From Daldinia sp. FL1419 (taxonomy: Eukaryota > Ascomycota > Sordariomycetes > Xylariales > Hypoxylaceae): a stretch of DNA of 52,253 nucleotides. Below the pieces are notes generated by a model, which was not told the origin of the DNA, did not search any database, and saw only the letters and a program-made list of their open reading frames with translations. The position numbers and the translations under genes are program-made. Shown in pieces: positions 32,593 to 44,291 of this stretch. The stretch spans positions 1 to 52,253 of the forward strand of contig MU623527.1 of the NCBI GenBank assembly GCA_025201765.1, written 5' to 3'. Every line of letters begins with the position of its first letter. Position 1 is the first letter of the stretch.

Positions 32593-33430
32593 GCATGGCC
32601 GATTACTACCAGTACGCGTGGCTCACCATCGCCGCCACGGCGCCCAACCAATGCGGTGGTTTATTCCGCGAGTTGCAATCGCAGGATCTACCCCGACTTA
32701 CACGTTTACCGTACCGCGACCGCGAGTAAGGGTAAAGGGAATACCGACGTGGCCATGGGTATCCATAGCTACGAGTCAGATGAGCGACAGCGGCAAAGAT
32801 ATCAGGTCGGGCGTTATCTTGTGTCAAAGAAATTATGTGCGGTTGGGGCTGTTGGTATGATTCACGTTACTCAAGAAACATGGGAACCACAGTCTAATCT
32901 CGTCTCGAGTCCGACGCCGGAAAATATGTACGGCAACGACACCCGCTTCGCTCTTCTGCGAATTCGTGGGTGTTTACGACCAGTTGTTGTCGACGGATAC
33001 TTCACTAGCACAGAGGACACCGAGGTCGCCACTCGATCGACGGACCATAAACCGCACTTCGGAAGGGATATGTGGAAGCGGGTAGCGCTGACGGATGCTT
33101 TAGGAGAGATTATAGGTTGGGCTTCCCTTGAGCACTCCCCCTTGAGCACACCCGATACCAGAATGAAGAGAATGATCCCGCGGGAGGCCCACTATACGCC
33201 TTTTTCGTGTCGAGCGCATCCCAAATCGACACAAGCTTCGGTTTTGGCAGTTGGCTAAGTCACCAGATGGTTTACCAAGAGTTATTCTTGAAGAGCGCTG
33301 AAGTTTCGGGATATAACGGATGTTATGAGCGTGTAGGGGTTGGTAGACTCTTTGGAAATGATGTCGAATCGGACTTTGGCAAGTTGAAGGAAGATTTTAT
33401 ATGGCTGACATTATGTGGGGCGAGGGCGCT
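32593..33430 (+). pseudogene. Possible HET-type protein C-terminal relic
   Basis: Two overlapping plus-strand frames (to 33,258, and from 33,207 to 33,548) carry coding-like sequence. The second reads CYERVGVGRLFGNDVESDF, then EDFIWLTL, which resembles the C-terminal end of many fungal HET (heterokaryon incompatibility) proteins. The first reads PHFGRDMWKRVALTDALGE, then IIGWASLEHS. No HET core (the R-Y-AL-SH-CWG type start) is visible, and the frames are offset without an obvious intron. HET proteins trigger cell death on non-self recognition, and broken copies are common. Weak call: it could be an unrelated protein with unresolved introns. Confidence 0.3.
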
Positions 33431-33548
33431 AGGCTGTGTGAAATATGGCGATACCACTTGTAGACGGCAAGTACAAGGAATGGGGAGTGCGAATGCCCTC
33501 ATATACGTAATTAGTACTATCGTAAAAGCTTATCTAGCCATCACGTGA

Positions 33549-34093
33549 TTGACTTTCTAGTACCTAAGAGTCTAACAGTGGAGCTCATCACGTGCATCAT
33601 TGTGTACATAGTACAACCTCACAGATCGTGAACAGCCCGATTCATCATAAATTCTCATCTTCCTTAATACATAGCTCGAGATCCTTTACGCCTTATCACT
33701 TATACGGGGCAAACTTCATAACATATATGCATACAGCTTGCACAGTTTAGCAATTTTAGAGTCATGAGAATATTAATTGCTCCAGCGAACCGTTCATCTA
33801 CCACTTTTAAGCGATAACCTCGCTTTTTCTTTTTAATGTACATGGTGGCGATCAGCCGAATTATTGAGCGCGACGTTGGAGATGCAATCAAATCATATTG
33901 GTAACATGTGATCCCCAACTCCAGATAACACCTCGGGCAGGCAACGTTACCTCTCCTTTTCCCCAGTCCTCTCTGGTATCGCGCCCGCCTTCTATGGCCC
34001 TCTCTAACCCTCCATTTCGTAAACATGTGCTCCGGATGCACCTCCCTCGGCAGAGTTCTCCTGAGGCTCCTGACCCGTCGGCGGAGCGGGCGC
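33549..34093. other. Downstream region of the membrane-protein gene
   Basis: About 540 bp with no supported gene. The 208-codon minus frame here is an out-of-frame shadow running into the membrane-protein gene. It presumably contains that gene's 3' UTR. Confidence 0.4.
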
Positions 34094-35225
34094 CTAGCCC
34101 GCGTTGCCCTTCTCCGCGTAGTTGCCGTGTAGTGTAGGGTTGTATGCCGTGTACTGCTTCTGCTGAGACTTGAACGACGGCGCCGTGGGTGATAAAGCGG
34201 TCGAGACTGCGGAAGGAGAGAGTGGTGAGGGTTGACCGGCTGTGGCAGTTGCACTGTTGGGCTCGTCCGCAGCGAGCTCCGCCTTGAAGGCTGGGTACGT
34301 TGTGTCTGCCTGGCCGTGATGACCACTCAAGAACGGTGCTGCGGAGTCGAGTGGGCTGCCGGGGTGGGAAATATCTTGGAGTGCGGACTGGATCCTAGCT
34401 TTCTTCTTCTTGCTGCGCGTTCGTAGGAGCACCACCAGAAATGCGAGACACCCAATGAGCAGGGCGCCGGCGCCTGCGCCAACACCGATGCCAATTTGTG
34501 CTGTTGTAGAGAGGTTTGTCGGCTCGGTTCCAGTGTTAGTGGATGCAGTGGGTGCGTCGGTAGGAGGCATAACCGGGTTGCCACCGCTTGCGATATTTAG
34601 CGGAAGAGTGCTTGATGGGTCCAATGACGATGTGGTAATGGGTTTCGTTAATGACGGTTTCGCCGTCGTAGTCACGGCCGGCTTCATGCCATCGTACCAG
34701 GAGATAGTGCCGCCTAGACCCGTAGGAAGCTGGGCGATGTTGTCGAGCTTCGGTTTGTCGGAGATGACCTGGGTGTCGTCGGAGCACGCGCAACGAGCAG
34801 GCGGCTTTAAGCCTGGCAGGTCATCGGTTTCTTCGCACGCGGCCCATATGCGGTCACCGTCTTTGATGCCATCGCAGCGCTGTAGTCCCGCCCACTGCTG
34901 GCCGCTATACTTTCCCTTGAACGGGCATTCAGGAGCGCCGTATTGCTTGTCGGTGCAACCCGCCAGGTAAGTGATTCCAACTAATTATGACACAATATTT
35001 ATTAGCGGAACGAGTCTAAAGTGCTTTCTCGGGATGCTACTATGACAACCCACGGTTTTTATGGAAGCATGCGTTATCACCGAGGCAGATATCGCCAGCC
35101 ATGCAGCAGTGCCAGTCCGAACCAGAGTAGACGTTACCACAAGGGATATAGTCACTCTTGGCTTCGGCGTTGACGGCAAAATAGCAAGCGCCATCGGATA
35201 TGTCCCCAATGTCAGCGCCACCCAT
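34094..35225 (-). CDS. Single-pass membrane protein with cysteine-rich ectodomain
   Basis: Modelled as exon 35,225-35,054, a 73-nt intron (donor GTGGGT, branch GCTAAT, acceptor AATTAG) and exon 34,980-34,094, giving 352 aa. The ectodomain has paired cysteines (CYFAVNAEAK..YIPCG, WHCCMAGDICLGDNACFH, GCTDKQYGAPECPFKG, CDGIKDGDRIWAACEE, CACSDDTQVIS), then a Thr/Pro/Ser-rich stalk, one transmembrane helix (about 220-243, GIGVGAGAGALLIGCLAFLV), a basic stop (RTRSKKKK) and a proline-rich cytoplasmic tail of about 100 aa. This layout is common in fungal wall-sensor-like proteins of unknown ligand. The first ATG in frame (35,225) gives no signal peptide, so a 5' exon is probably missing; an acceptor-like TTACAG sits just before it. 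Confidence 0.7.
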
Positions 35226-36913
35226 GATGCTGTAATTGCGGTGCCGAACGTGGTGATATGATGCGATGGTAGGTGGATTGTGTAAGAAAAATAAAATCAA
35301 AGAACAAATTCTTGAAGATTGGATTAAAACGTGGGATGGAACGACGTGGTAGAAAGATCCGTCGGTTTCGTCCTTGTATCTTTGTAATTGTGAAACTCGA
35401 GAGCTTTTTAAAATGTTTGGCTGTTTCAAGAGAGATAACCTGGATGAATACCTGAGGGTGGTTGCAGAAGATAACCGTCGAAATTTGTTTGCCGACCTCG
35501 AATGGATAAGGCTAGACCTAATCTTGCCCACCAAGTCAGGGTTTTGTAGTCATTCCCACGGTGTCGCCGTGATAAGAGAGTTCTAGGGGCTAGTCAAGGA
35601 AGGAAGAATATATCAGGACCGTCTTCGAGCCCGGTACAATAAAATCAAGTACAGCTCCGTTTCGCGTATGGCGCTGCCTCGATTTTATCTGTATTCACGG
35701 GTTGTGCTAGTTTTCCCTTTTTTATTTTTTTATTTCTTTTCTTAACGGAATTATTTACAAATATCTCAATACTTATCTGCGTCACGAATCTATGTTGATG
35801 CGTTTTAGTTCGCCTACCCCCTATTTTATTCAAACTTCCCCATCGTGTATCCCCCCCTTTGATGCAAAGTATCCATCTAAAGACTTCATATCCGCACTGG
35901 CTCTAGACTCTCATACATAATAATGTCTTTATTCTTATAAGCGTGTAACCTGATAGGTTAACATAAATCTATGTATAACTGAAGAACCGCAACCACGCTC
36001 GGTGACGAGAGGTCACGCAGCACGTATTACCAGTCTCGGTGTCCAAGTAGGGCCTCCCCCAAGAATATCGTGTACAGCCCCGTGGGGAGTCAATTTGGAT
36101 GTAACTGCAAGATGGAGGGCTGATAAGTCGGCTCCGCCTGATTCTGTTTTAGCGACTGAGAGGGCCGCTGTCTAAAATTCAAACGGGATTTCGTAAACGT
36201 GAATAACGTGAATATCTAGAATATAAAAGAGCTCAACGTATTTATTGTAATAAAGTCTTAGAGCTGTCAAGAATCTGAGTAGAAAGTAGAATCACGGATA
36301 GCATTACAGGTAGCAATCCTACAGCTGGTCGGTACCTGAATACTCGCGTGTACCTAGACACCCACCCAGCAACCAATATGTCTACCTAAGTACTACTTGT
36401 TATATGCCCCCCGAAGTACGGGTTAAATATCTAAATTACCAACCAAACAATCAGCCGACGCCCACTCCCGCGCACCCGGGCGACTCGAGGTCAGATAAAA
36501 CCCCACTGTGGTGTCCTTGGTTGGACCGTTCTTTGGGCCCGAAGAACGTGACTAGACAACTGATACCTAACGAAGCCGGTTTTTCGTAGGTCCTGTGTTC
36601 GAGCCCTCCCGAGTGGACTTGAACCCGGGGCTGAGCTTTTTGGGTTTTTTTTTTTCATATCCCCCTTTACACAGGGGATCCTATTCTATTCCCTTCTTTG
36701 TGTTTGATGTGTAAGTACATCTACATCCCCTTATTTCTCGGAAGCTACCCAAACATTATTTTTCTCGGATCATAAGCAAATTCCTGTCGGCTGGACACAT
36801 TGGTGGTGACGTGATGGCAACTTTATACATTATATATAATTACAATTACTTAATACTTAGTGTAGCCTATGTTAACTAACATACCCCCTTTTTATATCTT
36901 CAGGCACATATCC
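35226..36913. other. Intergenic region, about 1.7 kb, no supported gene
   Basis: It may hold an undetected first exon of the membrane protein (35,226-35,700) and the 3' UTR of the GH31 gene (to 36,913). Short frames show no motifs. A T-loop-like GTTCGAGCC at about 36,597 does not fold into a tRNA. There are T-rich runs near 35,720 and 36,645. Confidence 0.4.
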
Positions 36914-39790
36914 CTACGCCTTTCCAACTTCAACTGTAAACGCTTCCTCCAGCGCCCTATCAATATCCACCGTAACGATATCCTTCGCCGCGCGCTTCTT
37001 ACACTTGCTCTTCCCTCCCCCTAAGCCCAAGAACGTAACCTTACTAATCCTCGGCTCGTCCCCTTTATACCCAAACGTACCGTTAACACTGAGCACGCCG
37101 TCCGCATACTCGAAAAGGATATCGCTCGTGGCGTCCTGCTGGATACTCTCGCCGTCGTCGAGGTATAAGCTACCGCTCGCCTTGCCGTCTTTGCCCACCG
37201 GGACCAGGATCTCGAAGGGCTTAGAGCGTAACTCGGTCGTTGTCATGGCGGACTCAGCGCGTAGGGGGATAATCACGCCGCCGCGGAGATAGAGCGGGAG
37301 ATCCGTCCATTCTTGATCCGTGACGGTGATGGCTTTGCCCTGGCCGACGATTCGCTCGTGTGTGTAGAAGTCGTAGAAGATATCGTCGGGGAGGTATACG
37401 TCCGCACTAGTACTGTTTTCCTCCGTCACTGGGGCGACTAATAGCCCTGGCCCGAGGAAGTACTGCAGGTCAAGCGGGTACGTGTTTTTGTCCTGTGGGT
37501 AGAAGAAGAACAGCGGGTTGACCATGGGCGTGCCGTTGAGGGTCTGGACGCGTAGAGCCGTGTACATGTAGTCGAGCAGACGGTATCGAATATCGATGAA
37601 CTTTCGCGCGACTTGGGTTGTAGACTCCCAACGGTATAGCTCCTGCGATATAGAATCAAGACTATTGTGTACACGATAGAAAGGTGCGAATGCGCCGAGA
37701 GCGGCCCAGCGCGAACACAACTGCTCGGTGGTGTTGTCGCCAAAACCACAGGTGTCGGCGCCGACCATGGGGATTTGGTATACGGAAGCGAATGCCATCA
37801 TGCTTCGGATGGCGAGGCGGTAGTGGTGCCACGATGACAGGTTGTCGCCGAGCCAGTGGCCAACCTTGGTACCTGCTCCGGCGAATGTAGAGCGAGTGAT
37901 GATCATAGGCCGTACTGTGGGACGTCTCTGAAGCATGGCTTCGTGGGATGCGATAGACATCATAGAGCCGTATAAGTTGTGTGTATCGTACATGGTCAGA
38001 CCGTTCTGGTGGATCAGATCAGTATTAACCGTCTTATTTGAGATTCCACCTTCGGCTGCATTTGCGCTATCCGAATCCGCTGCCTTGTTGTGGATTGCGT
38101 ATTTCGGGAAGAGCAGATCACGATCTGGTAACCCTAGTTGCTGTCCCTCCTCTTGGCGTGGCGAGAGGACTAGGTTGTCAAAGTATGCTTGAGGCGTACC
38201 GTCGCGGATCTCCAACGGCTTCACCTCAGTCTTGTTACAGTCCGTACCTTCAGGCTGGAAGTCACACGAGAAGCCGGGTAAAGCTCGAGGAGGAGATCTG
38301 ACAGGCGGTGGGTCTGGCGGGTATCCCTCAGCAGAAGCATCTGGGTTATCGCAAGGGAAAAAGCACGGGAAGTTAGAAGGCTCGTTCATATCAATCCACA
38401 AGGCATCGATATCGACTCCATTGTCGGGCGAGAAGAATAGAGAAAATTCATTGTTCCAGTACTTGGAGATATTAGCAGAGAACCAGTCGGGGAATGCTGT
38501 AACTCCAGGCCAGACGACACCCTTCCACGCGGTTCCGTTCTCGCGAAGCATGAAGACGTTTTCTTCGACGCCACGTTGGAAAGCTGCTGGGAAGTCTTGG
38601 TAGGCTACGGCGGGATCTACCATGACGACGTAGTGCTGATTATGTGCATGCAGGTAATCAACTAGTTCGCGCATCTTGTGTAGGGGGAATCGCTCTGGGT
38701 CCAGCGAGAATACCTAATGACTATTAGTCGACGAATGACAATTTTTATACTGCGGTGGCAACCTACTCTTCGGCGATACATGTAGTCGATGTCGGTCCAC
38801 ATAGTTTCAAGCGGGATACCAGCTTGGCTGTAATTATAAACCGTCTCGGCTACTTCAAAAACGTCCTGGTATCCATACCGACAGTTCTGGAATCCAAATC
38901 CCCAGTAGGGCTGCATTGCGGGCAGACCCACGATTTCGGCATACTGCTGCGCGACTTGGACCGGGCTCGGGCCAGAGACGAAGTAGAAATCCAACACGCC
39001 TCCGAGTGTGTTATACTCGAGATATTGCCCGGCTTCAGCTGTGTTGTTGATTACGACATCCATGCCATTGGAATTCAAGAAGAACACGCCGTGGGTACCC
39101 GAATCTCGATGCTCGTAGTAGACGGGGTGGTTTCCGTATAAATTCGCGCCATCAGGAACACCGTATGAATCCTGCGACCAGAATGTGCGAATATAGTCAG
39201 TTGTGTTTAACATAAAAGGGTCCGAATGCTCGCCGAGGCCGTACAGACTCGGGTTCTCCGGCAACTTCGTCCTAAGGCGTAGGTACTGCGACTCGAACAC
39301 TATGTTGGCGGCGGATGTGTCGAAGAGGACCTCGCCTGAGTCGGAACGGGACACGGAAAAGGAAAACGGGCTTTCCGTATAATCAAACTTCAACGCCGAC
39401 TGCGTTTCTTCGGCTCCCCTGGCTTCCGGCCGAGGAAAAACGGACTCGGGAATTTGATAGACGTTGTTGGCAGCATCTTGGATTTTAACATGGAGCCTTG
39501 TCTCTACGCAATATTAGTGAAATCTTTGTATATTAGGATTGGCAATGACTCGTCGTACCAGTATCATATGAAACCTCGAGCGTCAAGTCTTTTAAATCCG
39601 TCCCATATATATTACAAGCTTCACCGGCAAGCTTTAGGTCTGCCGTCAATCCCGATCCCGTGCTGACAACATTGGAGGCGGTATAACCTGGACATGAAGC
39701 AAGAGGATCGTTACTCGTATAGTCTCGTCGTGTAATAGCAGCAGCCGAAACGGCCGTCGCCACCGTGATTAGCGACAGGAGGTTTGCCAT
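36914..39790 (-). CDS. agdC: Secreted GH31 alpha/beta-glucosidase (agdC type), three exons
   Basis: Exons 39,790-39,559, 39,503-38,767 and 38,713-36,914; introns of 55 and 53 nt (donors GTACGA, GTAGGT; branches ACTAAT, GACTAAT). Protein 922 aa with a signal peptide (MANLLSLITVATAVSAAA). It hydrolyses terminal glucose from di- and oligosaccharides outside the cell. The N-terminal GH31 domain starts CPGYTASNVVSTGSGLTADL, and the barrel begins at PYWGFGFQNCRYGY. The nucleophile is D431 in WIDMNEPSN and the acid/base D613 in GHWLGDN. Many N-glycosylation sites (NTT, NGT, NKT) occur. Oddity: the family motif WTDIDYMDRRR has Tyr (TAT) for the second-to-last conserved Asp (D320Y). The rest is intact and full length. 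Confidence 0.93.
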
Positions 39791-41295
39791 TCTGGTTAAA
39801 TGGGTGACAATTGCGTCACACACAGCAGCGATCCAGCGTATGAGTAGGAGAAGGCTGTCTCAAGACGACAATCTCCATGTGGAAGTTGCTTGACCCGATT
39901 CAGAGGTTCATCTTTTTCCGAGTGGTATGGTGTTATCCTGGAACATATATATATACGTGCATGTTTACCTCGCTCTACATGCTTTTACAGACATGGTCTA
40001 CGACTACTACATAAGAGTCGCCTCCATGGTAATAGCGGTAGGATCATGATTCAACTAAGCTCCGCCCCCGCATATACCCCAACATTCCCACTGTTACTCC
40101 GCTGCGCTCGAACCGTTTTCACGATGTCCCCATGTCATTGTGGTTCTTCACAAGAGTGGTTGGGGTACGATGGTATAGGGCTATAAGGCTACAAATCCAC
40201 AAATAATAGCATTGACGAAAACAGTGGAGAGCATCCATGGCTTCGGCGTTCCTTCGGTCCACGTGACGACTTATAAGGGGAGAACTATGTAGCTCACTTG
40301 ACATTCATTCTGCATTGTTGCACCTAGTTGAAGGGAGCGGAGTGAAATGGAGGCAAGGCCTCTTGGTTTCTTTGATGGCGGCGCTTTTGCGGAGCTTCCC
40401 CGGACCTTTTGGTAAGGACAAGAGACTCCACAGACTTCTCCATCTCCGCACCGAGCTACCTGGCCTGCCTGGCTACTAAGAGCTCCCCCCGCAGGGGCTC
40501 CATGCCAGTTTGTTTTTCAAAGCACCAATAGGAGAGCCTGGTCCACTCCTCTTTTATGAGCTCGTCTAGGATGACGATGTGGGGAGCCAACACCGAGTTA
40601 GGCTTGTCTTCGTAAGACTATCGACAGCAAAAAGACCTGGGCAGGATTGTAATTTCACCGAATAACGGGAACCTGTTCTTACGACCATACTAACGCGTAG
40701 AAATCAACTACCAGTCATTAGTACGACAGTAACGTTATAATAGTAAACCCAAATGGATTCTCAAAAAAACCGAAAAAAAAAGAAGAAAAAAAAAAAAAAA
40801 AGAACCAGCTTATGGCATCGAAGCTACTCTACAAGAACTGACCAAGGATGAATTCGGATCACTTCAAATATAAACACCTGACTCCCAGGTCAATTAGAAA
40901 CCTCAATATGATCACCGCATACGTGCTAAACTGTGCGACGCTCGAAGCGGCCTGGTTAGAAAAAATATACCGAACCAAATTATGCAGGCCTCCCTCCCCC
41001 TCCTAATGTCTATCTTAAACAACCGACCCAATGGACATTCGCAAGAACATGCTCAAAAATGGTATATAGTCGTACAGTCGTCCCTGTAGTCTGCGCTGAA
41101 CAAAATAGAAACGTCAGGTGATCGTGCCACATCTAGTTGGGATACACCCGGCAAAATGAGCAAAGGAAATTCGTAAGCCCGCCTCGTTAGACCTCGCGAG
41201 GCACGTAGTTTTCGTCCGGTCCCTGTGCCCTCAAGAGATATTTCCCTCCGAATGCTTCGCTTTGAGTAGCATTCTGTATAGTATATCGCTCAGCG
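39791..41295. promoter_or_regulatory. GH31 upstream region and 3' flank of the caspase gene, with a coding relic
   Basis: 1.5 kb. 39,791-40,300 is the likely GH31 promoter. About 40,340-40,617 carries a minus-strand coding-like relic (listed separately). An A-rich run lies at about 40,766-40,803. The stretch 40,810-41,290 shows nothing recognisable. Confidence 0.45.
40340..40617 (-). pseudogene. Coding-like relic, one in-frame stop, unidentified
   Basis: On the minus strand from 40,617 the frame reads SYEDKPNSVLAPHIVILDEL, IKEEWTRLSYWCFEKQTGME and PLRGELLVARQAR, then TAG (40,458-40,456). It continues in the same frame through EMEKSVESLVLTKRSGEAP. The amino-acid texture is like a real protein, with Leu, Glu and Arg in helical spacing. 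I do not recognise it. It could be a transposon ORF fragment; an A-rich tract lies nearby on the other strand. Confidence 0.3.
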
Positions 41296-44013
41296 TTATT
41301 CATCCACGTCCATTTTGTCCACCATCGTACTTGCTGCTATTATCGTGCGTTCATCTGGGTCCCGGTCTCGGTCTCGGTCCTGTTCTTGATCTTGGTCTCT
41401 GTCTCTGTCCCCTTCCTTGTCCCTGTCTGTATCTCGCTTGTTTCCATCGGATTGATACTCGATATTGTTACCAGCAGATTCTCGCTCAGGGTTATTGTTA
41501 GACCCGCTACATAATCGATATTCACCGTCATCCCTACGTTCAATAATACCCTCTTCTAAGGCCCATTTCGCTAGCAGACCGTCGACGCCAAGTCGTCCTG
41601 CTTCGCCTTTCTCCATATGCCTACCAACGTGCTCAGTCCATTCGTCCCAGGAGGTAGGCCCTTCAAAAACACTTGCACAATCTGATTTGGGACAAGAGGA
41701 CCTCTGTGGGGGCTGTCTTCGAGTCACGAGACATGTTTGCTGCATCTCCTTAACGTGTGTTTCCCAATCTAGCTGTAATTTGCTATCGCCCTTTGCAAGA
41801 GCCTTCTTTATGGCAAAAGGGGCATGCATGCGGCGGAGGTGCTGTGTAAAGAGATCCTTTCTATTGAATTCATTACCTTTTCCCTCGGCTGTACTCTGCG
41901 GGCAGGACGAGCATCGATAATATTGAAGACATAGGTGCTGAGATGCGATATGCCTTTTCCATTCATTCTTAGATCCAAAAGTGCTACTACATCCAGCAAA
42001 AGCGAAAGCACATGGGAACGGCCGAGTATGGGCAGCAGCAATATGCTTTCGTAGTGATGAATAATCCTTAAATGGGGCATGGCTGCAGTGATTACATCGA
42101 GTTTCCTGTTTCGGTGCTTGCTTTTGGAGAGATCGCCGCTGCTGCTTAGGCCGCGCAGATGGTGGTGCGAATTCAGGATTAAATGGGGGTTCGTCCATAC
42201 TAGTTTCGTTTGGCTCGTGGGGCGAAACTTCGTCACGACGAGTAACCGCTGCATTTTCTGTGGGTACGGCTTGTACATGAGCAGCGGATATATTGTCGCT
42301 GCTCAAGTGCCGGACATGGCTCAATGCTTTTAGCTGTTCAGCAGCCTCTTGCATCTCAGCTGAATCTTCGACGTCGTTTTTTGGTATGGCGGTACCCGGT
42401 CTAGAACTACCATACGTTATACTAGGGGCACCTGTTGGTTGAGGAAGGGTCATAGAATCCAGCCTACCCATGCTCTCCGGACGAACGGGGGTTTCTGGTC
42501 GTAGTTGAGAATGGCTGGGCAATTCGTGTCGGCGGACAACAGGCGTACTTGCTGCTACTTCTCGAGCTTCAAGGAGCATCCGGCCGTCCTCTACGTCCTT
42601 CGCCGATGCTTTATTGACCGAAACGGAACCGATCAATCGATTATAAAGGTGAGTCATATTATGGGAATTCACGTATCCCAAGAAGCAGCAGACCTTATCA
42701 TGCTGAACAACATTCCAGACGAGAAGTGGCATTGATATGAGCAGCATCGTGGGTGGCCCTAAAAACATGCCTTCCACGGTGATTTTGGATGCAATAGCGG
42801 GGGCGTTGTGAAGCCAATGGTTGAAAGAAGACATGTCGGGGCTGGCTTCGCCGACGAAAGTTGTACAAACCAACACTCTCGGCTCATCGAACGTCAGGTC
42901 CACGACCGCATTTGGATGTATAATTGGTTCCTCTCGTGATGTCGTCAACAATTGGGCGTCTCCGTCAATTCCAGCTTGCGGGGATCGTAACTGCGTCTCG
43001 GTGTGAGAAGGAAGGGGAGATATCGAGATAACCCGACCTTTGATAGAACTCAGAGAGTATAGAACTGGTAATTTGTCGGCGAGCGGTATACTTTTGCTAG
43101 CACCATTGGTTAACCCGGACGCTTGTATTAGCTCTTGTTGCCTCTGAACAGCTACTTCGTGATATAGGCGCTCGGGAGTAAAAGATCGTGCGTTGCTAAG
43201 TCTAACCAATGCTTCCGCGACGTGGGATGTAAACGACCGTAAACCGTGATCCCGGGAATAATGCTCCGGGAAGTTGGCCGCCATAATCTGTTTAGCACTG
43301 CTGCCTTCTATAATCGGTTGTTCTTTAATAGCACAAGTATCGAGAAGAAGGAGCATATCGGATTGAATATCTTCAAAGAGACAGCGAACTCCACTCCACC
43401 TTAGTTTTGAATTCCTCTCCGGGCTACTGATTATACGTTAGAGCACCTTCTATGCTACCGTGTAGTGACCTACCTTGTCCAATAGAGTCGGTTGTCCTCG
43501 CCAACATAGCCATGTCCCGCATAGTATATTATAAATAGGTGATCGGGCGTCGCATTTTCGAGAAACGATGCCATACGAACGCCAAGTTTGACGCTAGGGT
43601 TTGAAACTATAGGTATATTGAAACGCTCGGTGCGGTAATTATACCGATCGCGGAGGACTTGATCGAAGGTAGCAAGGTCATGTTCGACGGCATTGTCTTC
43701 TTCCCAGCGTAGGATAAGAACGGATGTCTTTGTATATGGTGATTTTTGGGTTTGACGATATATCAGCATGGCGGCATCTTGCAGATGCCTCGCGAATGAC
43801 TCGAATTCATGTCTTTCTGGGGGCGGTGGGGGCGCCTCTTGACCTTGATAGTTCTGTGCGGGGGGCGCCTATTCATGTAAGTCGACAGGTCGATAGGCAT
43901 GTCAATTGAATTCTACCTACAGGCTCGTGGGGGAAAGGAGGAGGATGGGGAGGACTGGCTTGAGCCTCGATCTTAGGAGCCAGCCTTCTCTTCTTTGCCG
44001 CCGGCTGATCCAT
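41296..44013 (-). CDS. Caspase-like / C2H2 zinc-finger fusion protein, three exons
   Basis: Exons 44,013-43,921, 43,868-43,474 and 43,426-41,296; introns of 52 and 47 nt with GTAGGT donors and AATAG / ATCAG acceptors; 872 aa. The N-terminus (MDQPAAKKRRLAPK) is a likely nuclear signal, then a Pro-rich linker. Residues about 60-260 resemble a C14 caspase/metacaspase-like fold: beta strand TSVLILRWEED, the histidine loop FIIYYAGHG (H150) and the cysteine loop LLLLDTCA (C194). A linker of about 340 aa follows. Then come C2H2 fingers at about 607-629 (CNHC..H..H), 635-660, 668-697 and an atypical fourth at 741-766 (CPKSDC..H..H). The acidic tail repeats R/D/Q dipeptides. Splicing joins LYWTSSPERNSKL cleanly. 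It may be a nuclear cell-death or transcription regulator. Peptidase activity is not shown. Confidence 0.8.
41340..41420 (-). repeat. Low-complexity Arg-Asp repeat tail in the caspase/zinc-finger gene
   Basis: On the coding strand the hexamer-like repeats GACCGAGACCGG and GATCAAGA encode RDRDQDQEQDRDRDRDPDE near the C-terminus. This type of repeat often varies in length between strains. Confidence 0.6.
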
Positions 44014-44291
44014 CGGATGTCAATTGGAGGCGTAACACGACGACGGAGGCTCTCGGCAGCAATTATAAATATATATATATATATATAGAATAGAAAGTTT
44101 TCAAGTATTGAAAATCATCTGCACGAATGATAAAATTAAGTCGATGGTGTTAAAAAGAAGATCATGAAGGGCGAGATAAGAGAGTATTGGGAATGATCAG
44201 GCTACGGACGAGGCTGATTCGGGGGGATGTGGTGCTTTTGCTTGGCTTTTGGATGTTTTAGTTCCATGTCTAGTTCCATTTTCGAATTCTA
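44014..44291 (-). promoter_or_regulatory. Short upstream region of the caspase/zinc-finger gene
   Basis: About 280 bp between the start codon and the MITE. It contains an (AT)n run at 44,067-44,087. No TATA or CAAT box is clear. If this is the whole native promoter, the MITE lies inside the regulatory region. Confidence 0.4.

Noticed and set aside
33700..34326. 208-codon minus-strand ORF rich in Arg and Ser
   Set aside because: It overlaps the tail of the membrane-protein gene in another frame and has shadow-type composition.
34410..34970. 186-codon plus-strand ORF
   Set aside because: Antisense shadow of exon 2 of the membrane protein.
36540..36640. tRNA-like segment (GTTCGAGCC and GGTTCAAGTCC on opposite strands)
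   Set aside because: The T-arm stems do not pair and no matching acceptor, D-arm or anticodon arm could be placed.
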